A DNA stretch of 64,000 nt, taken from positions 1-64,000 of the forward strand of contig JAITLL010000062.1 of the NCBI GenBank assembly GCA_031277915.1, read 5' to 3'. A program made the translations under genes and the position numbers. A model generated the notes under the pieces. That model was not told the DNA's origin, searched no databases, and saw only the letters and a program-made list of their open reading frames with translations. This DNA comes from Acinetobacter sp. Its GTDB lineage: Bacteria > Pseudomonadota > Gammaproteobacteria > Pseudomonadales > Moraxellaceae. Below, piece after piece: positions 39,568-47,844 of this stretch; the stretch's first letter is position 1, and each line of letters starts with the position of its first letter.

Positions 39568-40494
39568 TTAGTGTTTTAGTCTTTTCTTTCTAAGCGTAAT
39601 CATCATGACACCTACAATATTGAGTAGGCAGCCGACCCATTGCCATATATTCAGATGTTCATTTAAAAAAACAACAGCAAGTAAAATCGTTAAAACTGGT
39701 CCAATCGAGGCAATCATAGCAGATTGTGATGCACCAAGGCGTTCAATGCTTTGTATGAGCATAACGGTGGGTAAGACGGTTACTAAAAAGCCTAAGCCAA
39801 TGCCATACCAAATAACACTTGAGGGGAGTTGTAATATAAGTTGAATAGGGTGAGGGGTACTCAATGTATAGTGCGTTAATGTTCCGATACAAGCTACAGT
39901 TAACGCTAAACCTGTGAAATTCCAAGAACCAAATTTTTTAATGAGTGACGGAGTTAGGAGTAAATAACCTGCAAAAGCCACCGCGCTTGCAAATACAAAA
40001 CTGCTTCCTAACCAAAAGTTGCCCTGAATTGGTGCGTTGTTGTGCTCTTGGAGCATCACTAGTATGGTTCCACCATAACTAAGAAAAATGGCAAACCAAC
40101 TTTTTACATCTAATTTTTGTTTGTAGAGTAGACTCGAAGCGATCACGGTGAGTGTCGGATATAAAAAAAGAATAATTCGCTCTAAAGAGGCACTAATAAA
40201 CATAAGACCCGTGAAATCGAGCCAGCTGGCGAAGTAGTAGCCTAATAGACCAGCAAAAATTAAAATTAGCCAATCCTTCTTTTTTATGCCCTGATTATGA
40301 TGCCTATTGAACCAGCAAATTAATAGAAAGAACGGTAAAGCGCTTAACATACGTAAAGCCATCAGGACTGTACCGTCTACTAATGGAGAAAGGGCATAAG
40401 TCTGTTTAATAAAGATTGCTTTTGTGCTGAATAGAAAAGCAGAGCAAAGCGCAAAAAAAGACCCAATTTGAAACGATGATAAAGAAATTTTCAT
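39568..40494 (-). CDS. EamA/DMT-family transporter
   Basis: The 308 residues form ten membrane helices in two EamA repeats (about 12-145 and 160-300), with the LDFTGLMFISASLERIILFLYPTLTV segment typical of drug/metabolite transporters. Substrate unknown. No Shine-Dalgarno precedes the ATG; instead a palindrome overlaps the start codon. It ends 7 bases before the -35 of the downstream RidA-MFS promoter and is likely a separate unit. Confidence 0.85.
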   Translation of the reverse strand: MKISLSSFQIGSFFALCSAFLFSTKAIFIKQTYALSPLVDGTVLMALRMLSALPFFLLICWFNRHHNQGIKKKDWLILIFAGLLGYYFASWLDFTGLMFISASLERIILFLYPTLTVIASSLLYKQKLDVKSWFAIFLSYGGTILVMLQEHNNAPIQGNFWLGSSFVFASAVAFAGYLLLTPSLIKKFGSWNFTGLALTVACIGTLTHYTLSTPHPIQLILQLPSSVIWYGIGLGFLVTVLPTVMLIQSIERLGASQSAMIASIGPVLTILLAVVFLNEHLNIWQWVGCLLNIVGVMMITLRKKRLKH

Positions 40495-40509
40495 ATACAG
40501 GACTGTATA
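40494..40509. promoter_or_regulatory. Palindrome over the EamA start codon
   Basis: TATACAG-GA-CTGTATA, perfect 7-bp arms, overlapping the ATG of the transporter gene where a ribosome binding site would be expected. Candidate operator. Confidence 0.35.
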
Positions 40510-40677
40510 AGAGAGACTATTGTCTGTAGAAAAAGAAAAATCCTCCTATGTTATACCTCTATTTTAACAACGTGAATCATCAGTTCAAAATATGGGTATT
40601 TATTAAATAAATATTGGGTGGTATTTTCAAAAAGTTCAATTAGAATCCAAATTCTGTACAAAGAATACACATGGGGG

Positions 40678-40702
40678 AAACATTGCAGGTTGCAATGTTT
40701 TT
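40678..40702 (+). terminator. Terminator-like hairpin in the pnt leader
   Basis: Perfect 10-bp stem AAACATTGCA / TGCAATGTTT with loop GGT and five T residues, 30 bases before the pntAA ATG. It could terminate upstream noise or attenuate the pnt operon. Confidence 0.5.
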
Positions 40703-40732
40703 GACAATGAGAAATTAGCTTGAGGAACGCTC

Positions 40733-41860
40733 ATGCAGATCGGAATCCCAACCGAAACTGTCGTCGGTGAAAATCGTGTAGCTGCTACGCCAGAGACAGT
40801 AAAGAAGTTGATTAGCGCTGGTCATAGCGTTGTGATTGAACGTGGTGCTGGTGTAAAGGCTGCGTACATTGATAGTGCTTATGAACAGGTCGGTGCAACC
40901 ATTACGGATGATGCCTATACGGGTAGTCAAATTATTTTGAAAGTTCGTGCGCCGCAAGGCGGGGAAATTCAGAAACTTGCAGCAAATACAGCTGTTGTAG
41001 CAATGTTTGATCCTTATCGTAACACCGAGCTAGATCAATTTGCGACTCAGCAAGTGTCTGCTTTTGCTCTAGAACTGCTTCCTCGTACGCTTTCTCGTGC
41101 ACAAAATATGGATGTGTTGTCTTCTCAGGCAAACCTTTCTGGTTATAAATCAGTTTTGCTTGCTGCTGCTGAATATCAGCGCATGTTCCCAATGCTTATG
41201 ACAGCTGCTGGTACTGTAAAACCTGCTCGTGTTGTGATTATGGGTGTGGGCGTTGCAGGTCTTCAGGCAATCGCAACAGCAAAGCGTTTAGGCGCAATTG
41301 TTGAAGCAACTGATTTACGTCCTACAGCAAAAGATCAGGTTGAATCTTTAGGTGGTAAGTGGTTAGACGTACCAATGTCTGAAGAAGAACAACAACGTGC
41401 AGCAGATGCCGCTAAAAATGGTTATGGATGGATGCCGGGTGAGCAGTACATCAAAGACCAGGCAGCGATTGTGGATAAGGCTGTTTCTAACGCTGACATC
41501 GTGATTACTACTGCGTTGTTACCAGGCCGTGATGCACCACGTCTGATTAAAGCTGAAACTGTTGCCAAGATGAAACCAGGTTCTGTCATTTTAGATATGG
41601 CTGTTGAAACTGGCGGTAACGTTGAAGGCTCTAAAGTGGGCGAGACTGCTTTTACAGAAAATGGCGTGAAAATTTTGGGTGTTCCAAATATTCCGGCAAC
41701 TGTAGCGACAGAAGCTTCTGCACTATATGCACGTAACGTTTTCAATTTCGTAGAGACTTTATTCGACAAAGAGAAAAACTTTGCGATTAATCAGGAAGAC
41801 GAAATCCAAAAAGCCCTATTGGTCACTCATGGCGGTCAAGTACTGCTTAAGCGTGGTTAA
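40733..41860 (+). CDS. pntAA: NAD(P) transhydrogenase subunit alpha part 1
   Basis: NAD(H)-binding domain I of the proton-translocating transhydrogenase, which makes NADPH from NADH using the proton gradient. The 375 residues have the N-terminal alanine-dehydrogenase-like [19 protein letters not shown], the Rossmann motif [21 protein letters not shown] and the mobile-loop region. The membrane part is encoded separately, as in Rhodospirillum and unlike the fused E. coli PntA. GAGGAA precedes the ATG. First of three genes. Confidence 0.95.
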   Translation: MQIGIPTETVVGENRVAATPETVKKLISAGHSVVIERGAGVKAAYIDSAYEQVGATITDDAYTGSQIILKVRAPQGGEIQKLAANTAVVAMFDPYRNTELDQFATQQVSAFALELLPRTLSRAQNMDVLSSQANLSGYKSVLLAAAEYQRMFPMLMTAAGTVKPARVVIMGVGVAGLQAIATAKRLGAIVEATDLRPTAKDQVESLGGKWLDVPMSEEEQQRAADAAKNGYGWMPGEQYIKDQAAIVDKAVSNADIVITTALLPGRDAPRLIKAETVAKMKPGSVILDMAVETGGNVEGSKVGETAFTENGVKILGVPNIPATVATEASALYARNVFNFVETLFDKEKNFAINQEDEIQKALLVTHGGQVLLKRG

Positions 41861-41871
41861 GGAGATTTCTC

Positions 41872-42186
41872 ATGGTTGAAACTATTACAATTTTCGTCCT
41901 TGCCATCTTCGTAGGTTATTACGTAGTTTGGGGTGTTACACCAGCTTTACATACGCCACTTATGGCTGTAACCAATGCGTTGTCATCTATTATTGTAGTG
42001 GGTGCGATGTTGCAAACTGTGGGTCTACCTATTTTGGGTGTAGATGCTAACGTTGCATTTCAAAGTGTGAATGTGGTGAGCGTACTTGGTGCGATTGCAG
42101 TATTTTTGGCAAGCATTAATATTTTCGGTGGCTTTGCAGTAACTGCACGCATGCTGGAAATGTTCAAGCCTAAGCAAAAGAAATAA
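41872..42186 (+). CDS. pntAB: NAD(P) transhydrogenase subunit alpha part 2
   Basis: The 104-residue membrane piece of the split alpha subunit, with about three to four helices and a basic C-terminus (KPKQKK). Starts 11 bases after pntAA and ends 12 bases before pntB. A separate subunit of this size is the Rhodospirillum-type arrangement. Confidence 0.94.
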   Translation: MVETITIFVLAIFVGYYVVWGVTPALHTPLMAVTNALSSIIVVGAMLQTVGLPILGVDANVAFQSVNVVSVLGAIAVFLASINIFGGFAVTARMLEMFKPKQKK

Positions 42187-42198
42187 GAGGGCTTTGAC

Positions 42199-43653
42199 AT
42201 GGAATTTATTCAAGCAAACGCGAACTGGTTGTACCTTGTTGGTGCAATCCTCTTTATCTTGACGCTTCGTGGTTTGTCTGGCCCTAAAACAGCAATTCAA
42301 GGTAACCGTTACGGTATGATCGCGATGGCGATTGCAGTGGTAACAACCTTCTTTGTTGCGAATAACCCAGTCATCTGGATGATTGTTGGTGCAATGGTGT
42401 TGGGTGCAATCGTAGGTATTGCACGAGCTCGTACTGTACCAATGACACAAATGCCAGAGACTGTTGCACTCATGCACTCTTTAGTTGGTTTGGCTGCTGT
42501 CCTAATTGCAATTGCTGCAATTTTGCATAACAACCAATTAACTGAATTGTTTGCTCAAAATGAGGCGGCTTTAACTGCGGCTGGTGTACAACATGTTCAC
42601 ATGAGCAGTGTTCATTTATTTGAATTGTTCGTGGGTTGTTTTGTTGGTGCGATTACCTTTACTGCATCTGTATTTGCGTATGGTAAATTAGCTGCAAAAA
42701 AATGGGCGAAAACAATTTCTGGTGCATGGGTTAAACCTGTTCAAGCGCTTATCTTTATTGCGATGTTGGCTTGTGGTTTCTACTTCTTCACGACTGGCAA
42801 CATGACTGCTTTCTGGGCAATGACGGCACTTGCACTTGCATTTGGTTGGGTTTGGATTGCACCAGTCGGTGGTGGTGATATGCCTGTGGTGGTATCGCTT
42901 CTTAACTCATTTTCTGGTTGGGCTGCGGCAGGTATTGGTTTTACACTTGAAAACAACATGTTGATTGTAGCGGGTTCGCTTGTGGGTTCATCTGGTGCGA
43001 TTCTGTCGTACATCATGTGTAAAGCAATGAACCGTTCGATCATCAATGTATTGTTTGGTGGTGCAATGGGTGGTGCAGCAGTTGCTACTGCTGCTAAAGG
43101 AGAGCAAGTTCAGCGTAACCATCGTTCTGGTTCTGCCGATGATGCTGGTTTCTTGATGTCAAATGCTGACAGTGTTGTGATCGTACCGGGTTATGGTATG
43201 GCGCAAGGTCGTGCACAAAATGCTGTAAAAGAGTTGTGTGAAATTCTAAAAGAGCAAGGTGTTCGTGTTCGTTTCGCAATCCATCCTGTTGCTGGTCGTA
43301 TGCCAGGTCATATGAACGTATTGCTTGCTGAAGCAGACGTAGCATATGAAGATATCTTGGAAATGGATGAGATTAACTCAGACTTCCCAGCAACAGATGT
43401 CGTGCTTGTAATTGGTGCAAATGACGTAGTAAACCCTGCTGCAAAAGATGATCCAACTTCACCGATTTATGGCATGCCGATTCTTGAAGCACATAAAGCG
43501 CGTACAATCATGGTGATTAAGCGTTCTATGGCTACAGGTTATGCAGGTCTAGACAATGATTTGTTCTACAATGAAAAAACGATGATGATCTTTGGTGATG
43601 CGAAGAAAGTTGTGGAAGATATGACGAAAGCAATCAATGGTGGTGGTCACTAA
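42199..43653 (+). CDS. pntB: NAD(P) transhydrogenase subunit beta
   Basis: The 484 residues comprise membrane domain II with about nine helices (1-290), including the conserved NSFSGWAAAG, and the cytosolic NADP(H)-binding domain III with VPGYGMAQGRAQ, HPVAGRMPGHMNV and VLVIGANDVVNPAA. Completes the pntAA-pntAB-pntB operon, which ends in a strong terminator. Confidence 0.97.
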   Translation: MEFIQANANWLYLVGAILFILTLRGLSGPKTAIQGNRYGMIAMAIAVVTTFFVANNPVIWMIVGAMVLGAIVGIARARTVPMTQMPETVALMHSLVGLAAVLIAIAAILHNNQLTELFAQNEAALTAAGVQHVHMSSVHLFELFVGCFVGAITFTASVFAYGKLAAKKWAKTISGAWVKPVQALIFIAMLACGFYFFTTGNMTAFWAMTALALAFGWVWIAPVGGGDMPVVVSLLNSFSGWAAAGIGFTLENNMLIVAGSLVGSSGAILSYIMCKAMNRSIINVLFGGAMGGAAVATAAKGEQVQRNHRSGSADDAGFLMSNADSVVIVPGYGMAQGRAQNAVKELCEILKEQGVRVRFAIHPVAGRMPGHMNVLLAEADVAYEDILEMDEINSDFPATDVVLVIGANDVVNPAAKDDPTSPIYGMPILEAHKARTIMVIKRSMATGYAGLDNDLFYNEKTMMIFGDAKKVVEDMTKAINGGGH

Positions 43654-43674
43654 TCTGACCTTAATCAGGATTGT

Positions 43675-43701
43675 AAAAGCCACCTGAGGGTGGCTTTTTT
43701 T
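43675..43701. terminator. Bidirectional terminator after pntB
   Basis: A-tract, stem GCCACC / GGTGGC, loop TGAG and T-tract. The convergent SDR gene ends 14 bases away. Confidence 0.85.
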
Positions 43702-43714
43702 ATTTGGCCTTATT

Positions 43715-44536
43715 TTAAAGAAATTTTTCTACGAGGTTTAGAGATTGTTGATAGAGGTCGCGTGCCAGTTGCTGGTTTTTAGCATGTGAAGATCTCCAGT
43801 CTGGCATGTGTGCACTGACATATTCGCCATTACGGTTTTGCCAAGCATCTCCAGTTGCCATTTCTGTAATAAGTTTTGCAGGAACTGAGGTTGGCACTAA
43901 GCCTATTTTCATGGCTGCATAAACTGGTTTTGGTAAATCACGATAAATATCAGAAGCAACACCACCGGGGTGTAATGCATTATTTGTAATTGAGTTTCCA
44001 GCTAGTTGCTCTGCTAATGCGTTGCTGAACAGTAAATTTGCAAGCTTCGATTGCCCATAATAGAACAGGGGGTTATAAAAACCTTCTGCACGAAACTTGT
44101 TGGGTTTAATTGAACCCACCCAGTGAGCAATAGATGCAAGATGGATAATGCGTGCTTTGGGGGATTGTTTTAAAACTGGAAGTAATTTTTGAGTAAGTAA
44201 AAAATGACCTAAATAGTTAACCCCAAATTGTTGCTCAAAGCCTTCATTGGTCAATTGTTTGGTTTTGGCAAATAAGCCTGCATTATTAATAAGTACGTCA
44301 AGGTTGCCATAGCGATCAGCAATTTCATCTGCTGCTTTTCGGGTTAACTCAAGGCTGTTTAAATCGAGGGAAACTAAATCGACTTGACCTTGATTAAGTG
44401 AACTTAATCTGTTTTGTGCCTCTTGTGCTTTTTGAGGATTTCGGCATGCCAAAATTACATGTTGTCCTTGTTTTACAAGTTGTTCTGCTGTGGCAAAGCC
44501 AATCCCTGTGTTGGCACCTGTAATTAGTATCTTCAC
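43715..44536 (-). CDS. SDR-family oxidoreductase (retinol dehydrogenase-like)
   Basis: The 273 residues start at GTG 44536, which has GGAG eight bases upstream and begins directly with KILITGANTGIGFAT; the longer TTG frame adds 14 residues without a binding site. The NAD(P) motif TGANTGIG, NNAGLF and the catalytic Tyr/Lys of YGQSKLANLLF are intact. It resembles WWOX/retinol-dehydrogenase-type SDRs. Substrate unknown. Confidence 0.85.
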   Translation of the reverse strand: MKILITGANTGIGFATAEQLVKQGQHVILACRNPQKAQEAQNRLSSLNQGQVDLVSLDLNSLELTRKAADEIADRYGNLDVLINNAGLFAKTKQLTNEGFEQQFGVNYLGHFLLTQKLLPVLKQSPKARIIHLASIAHWVGSIKPNKFRAEGFYNPLFYYGQSKLANLLFSNALAEQLAGNSITNNALHPGGVASDIYRDLPKPVYAAMKIGLVPTSVPAKLITEMATGDAWQNRNGEYVSAHMPDWRSSHAKNQQLARDLYQQSLNLVEKFL

Positions 44537-44743
44537 TTTCTGTACTCCAGTTATGCTATTTATTGGTGGGAACTTCAAGAATTTGTATAGTGCTGTAATT
44601 CTGACAATTTGTCATGTCAATTTTGTTTGTGGCTGATGATTAAATTTTAATATGTATGAAAGTTTGATAGGGAAGTGAATATTGTTATGGGTGAAATGAG
44701 CTATATGTTTATCGCATTACTGCATAAAAAGAGAGGTATAAAT

Positions 44744-44773
44744 AAAAAAGCGGCTCAAAAGAGCCGCTTTTTT
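44744..44773. terminator. Terminator after rsfS
   Basis: A-tract, 7-bp stem GCGGCTC / GAGCCGC, loop AAAA, T-tract; symmetrical. It lies 14 bases past the rsfS stop. Confidence 0.9.
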
Positions 44774-44786
44774 TAAAAGCAAAGTT

Positions 44787-45188
44787 TTATGCGACTGACT
44801 CTGGGGCAGTACGCCATAAGCTTTCTAAATCATAGAATTTGCGGGCAGTTGGTAGCATCACGTGTACTACAACATAGCCAAGATCAATTAAGATCCATTC
44901 AGCATCTCGTTCGCCTTCAACGCCAATCGGGCGGAAACCAGCTTTTCGAGCTTCTTCTGCAACATTGTCAGCAAGTGCTTTGACGTGACGAGTAGAAGTA
45001 CCACTCGCGATGACAATAGCATCTGCAACATTGCTAATAGAGCTAACATCTAACTGTAGAATATCTTTTGCTTTTACATCAACTAAAGCGTCATGGACGA
45101 CTTTGAGACAAGCTTGTACGTCTTTATTTGAGGTGTTCATTGCGAAATCGTGAGAATTAGACACGCTGGGCGATGGTTCTAAATTCAT
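44787..45188 (-). CDS. rsfS: Ribosomal silencing factor RsfS
   Basis: Binds uL14 and blocks subunit joining in starvation. I start at ATG 45188 (133 residues); a GTG ten codons earlier and an ATG 16 codons later (MNTSNKDVQ) are alternatives, as ribosome binding sites are weak. The core is diagnostic: DILQLDVSSISNVADAIVIASGTSTRHV and VEGERDAEWILIDLGYVVVHVM. The about 25-residue N-terminal extension relative to E. coli is poorly conserved. No nadD neighbour. Confidence 0.93.
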   Translation of the reverse strand: MNLEPSPSVSNSHDFAMNTSNKDVQACLKVVHDALVDVKAKDILQLDVSSISNVADAIVIASGTSTRHVKALADNVAEEARKAGFRPIGVEGERDAEWILIDLGYVVVHVMLPTARKFYDLESLWRTAPESVA

Positions 45189-45269
45189 ATAGGGTATATT
45201 TTCCTGACAATTACTCACTATCTAATATAGTGGTTTTTACTCAGAATTTCAAACTAAACTAGTAACAGT

Positions 45270-46064
45270 TTATATATTTACATCGTCGGAAAAATATTTA
45301 TTTTTCCATGTAAATGATTGATTTGACCCATTTTTAGGCTTGTACTCTGCTGCAATGTAGCCTTGATAAGTGCTTTGTTTAATCCAAGAAAAAATTTGTT
45401 CATAAGGAATTTCAGCTGTATCAGGCTCATGACGGCCCGGACAGTCCGCAAATTGAATGTGTCCAATTAAATTAATATTTTCTTGCAAACCCTCAAGTAC
45501 ATCTTCACCCATCATTGCCATGTGATAGCAGTCATATTGCATTTTTAAAGAAGGGTGATTGACCGCTTCTAGCATTTCTTGTGCCTGCGCAATATTTTGT
45601 ACTAAAAAACGGGGCATATCTGTACCGTTAATCATTTCAAAAACGGGTTCTATATCGTGTTCACTAAGTAAGTTGCAGGCAAGTTTTAAATTAGCTGCTA
45701 AGGTTTTTAAACAAGGAAGTAAGTCAGCATCGAGCGGTTGTTTACCCGCTAAAATATTAACACGAGGAACTTTTAAAGCAGTGGCATAGCTAATGGCTAA
45801 CTCTAATGCTTCACGGAAAGCTATTTCTTGGCCAGGTACGCCTGCTAAACCATTTCCGCCTTGCATAAGATCACCCGCAGGTACATTAATTAGGCAAAGG
45901 CTAAGATTGTAGTGCTCGAGTTGAGTTTGAATATCTGAAATAGCCAATTCATAAGGAAATTGAATTTCTACATATTCAAAGCCCTGTGCATGGGCCAGAG
46001 CAAAGCGTTCGATTAAAGGAACTTCGGTAAAAATCATGGATAAATTGACTGCAAGACGACCCAT
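45270..46064 (-). CDS. hyi: Hydroxypyruvate isomerase family protein
   Basis: TIM-barrel sugar isomerase of 264 residues, starting at ATG 46064 with GGAG seven bases upstream. Features are GFEYVEIQFPY, the metal ligands in PVFEMINGTDMP, MQYDCYHMAMMGED, HIQFADCPGRHEP and IAAEYKP, as in Hyi/OtnI. It would interconvert hydroxypyruvate and tartronate semialdehyde, matching the beta-hydroxyacid dehydrogenase 16 bases upstream. Last gene of a three-gene unit. Confidence 0.88.
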   Translation of the reverse strand: MGRLAVNLSMIFTEVPLIERFALAHAQGFEYVEIQFPYELAISDIQTQLEHYNLSLCLINVPAGDLMQGGNGLAGVPGQEIAFREALELAISYATALKVPRVNILAGKQPLDADLLPCLKTLAANLKLACNLLSEHDIEPVFEMINGTDMPRFLVQNIAQAQEMLEAVNHPSLKMQYDCYHMAMMGEDVLEGLQENINLIGHIQFADCPGRHEPDTAEIPYEQIFSWIKQSTYQGYIAAEYKPKNGSNQSFTWKNKYFSDDVNI

Positions 46065-46080
46065 ACACAAACTCCGTTTA

Positions 46081-46947
46081 TTATTGCTCTACTACTTGAA
46101 TCATAGTAGCTAAATCTTTCTCAGCAAAGCCATTTTTTTGGTGAGTTTGTAGCTGTAATAGAGCTTTTTGTGCAACAGGAATGTCTAAATTAACATTCTT
46201 AGCCAATGTTACTGCGTTGTTAAGATCCTTAGATAATGTTTGAACTTTCCACTGAATAGGCTCGAATGTATGAGTTGCCATGCGTGGCGCAAGTATTTGA
46301 AAAGGCTTTGAGTCAGCAAATCCACCAGCTAGAGCAGGAGCGAGTAATGTTGTGTCTACACCAGCACGGTCTGCTAGTGCTACAGCCTCCGCGATAAGAG
46401 CGCTATTTGCTGCCACAATCAATTGATTGCAAATTTTGGTGGCTTGCCCTGTACCTGTATCCCCCATTCGTGTTACACGCTGGGAAAGCACATTGTAAAC
46501 AGGGTTTAAAGCTTCAATGCTTTGTGCATCTCCACCTGCAAAAATGACAAGTGTACCTTGTTCGGCACCAGCTGTACCGCCCGAAACAGGAGAATCAATC
46601 CATGTCACATGTTGTGAAGCAGCAGCTTGAGCAAGTGCTTTTGTTGCAGCAACAGATAGACTTGAGAAATCTACAATAACCTGACCGGTTTTTAAGTGAG
46701 ACTGGATTTGTTTAAATACAGCTTGCACGGCTTTATCGTCAGCTAAACAAGTTAAAACTACAGGGTGTTGTCCGATGTTTGAAAGGTCGAGAAGGTGTGC
46801 GCCGTTATCGATCAGTTCTTCACAGGCAGATGCTGTTCGATTCCAGACAGCAACTTGAAAACCTGCTTGAATAAGTCGGCTTGCCATACGGCTTCCCATA
46901 AGCCCTATGCCCAAAAAAGCAATAGGTGTATTACGATCAAAATTCAT
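46081..46947 (-). CDS. Beta-hydroxyacid dehydrogenase (tartronate semialdehyde reductase / 3-hydroxyisobutyrate dehydrogenase type)
   Basis: The 288 residues start at ATG 46947. The Rossmann motif is AFLGIGLMGSRMASRL. The family substrate motif is DSPVSGGTAGAEQGTLVIFAGG, and the catalytic Lys lies in KICNQLIVAANSALIAEA. Sequence alone does not separate GlxR from MmsB. The hyi neighbour favours tartronate semialdehyde reductase, while the crotonase upstream would fit valine-type 3-hydroxyisobutyrate metabolism. Confidence 0.85.
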   Translation of the reverse strand: MNFDRNTPIAFLGIGLMGSRMASRLIQAGFQVAVWNRTASACEELIDNGAHLLDLSNIGQHPVVLTCLADDKAVQAVFKQIQSHLKTGQVIVDFSSLSVAATKALAQAAASQHVTWIDSPVSGGTAGAEQGTLVIFAGGDAQSIEALNPVYNVLSQRVTRMGDTGTGQATKICNQLIVAANSALIAEAVALADRAGVDTTLLAPALAGGFADSKPFQILAPRMATHTFEPIQWKVQTLSKDLNNAVTLAKNVNLDIPVAQKALLQLQTHQKNGFAEKDLATMIQVVEQ

Positions 46948-46958
46948 CTTCAAAGCTC

Positions 46959-47747
46959 TTATCTATATTGACGTGGTAAAAATTTAACTTCCGGGTGTTT
47001 ATCTTTTTTACGAGCAAGTTTGCTATTTTTACCAAGTAATAATTTAAGTTGCCAGATTTTTTCTAGACGCAATGATTTTTCTGGTTGATGTTCCATTGCA
47101 TCTAATACGCGTTTTGCGGCAGTCAATGCATCTGGTGAGCGTTGCAACATTTCTGAAGCGATTGCATTCGCTTTTTCTAATGGATTTTCATTTAAGTGAG
47201 TTACAAGGCCGATGTCTTTTGCGTAGTTTCCGTCAAAAACACGGGCTGTTAAGGTCAGTTCTTTTGCAAGATCTACACCAATCAAACCTTTGAGTGAGCG
47301 GGTAAGTCCCATGTCTGGAACCAATCCCCAGCGACTTTCCATAATCGACATTTGGGTTTCTGGGTGAGCAATACGGATATCGGCAGCCAGTGCAAGTTGC
47401 ATCCCCGCACCAAAGCAATAACCTTCAAGTGCGGCAATAACTGGTACAGGCAAGTTCTGCCAAATTAAAAAAGCTTTTTGGAAAAGGCTTTGTCCTGGCT
47501 TTACAAGCTCCCAAAGCGCAAATGCAGAATTTTTAGGATTGTTAAGATCAGACAAATCAATACCAGCACTAAATACTTGTGCTTCACCAGTTAAAATCAC
47601 ACAGCGAATATTCCGATCTTTTTGTATGGCTTTAGCCGTTGAAACGAGTTCTTTGAGTAGAGCAAAACTCATGGCGTTACGCTTATCAGGACGGTTTAAA
47701 TATACCGTTGCAATGCCATTATTCTTTTCTATACGTAAAAGTGCCAT
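46959..47747 (-). CDS. Enoyl-CoA hydratase/isomerase (crotonase) family protein
   Basis: The 262 residues carry the crotonase motifs YLNRPDKRNAMSFALL, VFSAGIDLSDL (oxyanion hole), ALEGYCFGAGMQLALAADIRIA and MSIMESRWGLVPDMG. The Glu positions are compatible with hydratase or isomerase activity. It is the first gene of a unit with the dehydrogenase and hyi, 11 bases upstream of the former. Substrate not evident. Confidence 0.86.
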   Translation of the reverse strand: MALLRIEKNNGIATVYLNRPDKRNAMSFALLKELVSTAKAIQKDRNIRCVILTGEAQVFSAGIDLSDLNNPKNSAFALWELVKPGQSLFQKAFLIWQNLPVPVIAALEGYCFGAGMQLALAADIRIAHPETQMSIMESRWGLVPDMGLTRSLKGLIGVDLAKELTLTARVFDGNYAKDIGLVTHLNENPLEKANAIASEMLQRSPDALTAAKRVLDAMEHQPEKSLRLEKIWQLKLLLGKNSKLARKKDKHPEVKFLPRQYR

Positions 47748-47844
47748 GAAATTCCCGCTTATTTTTTTATCGATAAGCGGAGCATAACATGGCTTGAAAT
47801 TGGAAACATGACAGGTCAGTCATGCCTTTTTTACAGGTTCTTGT

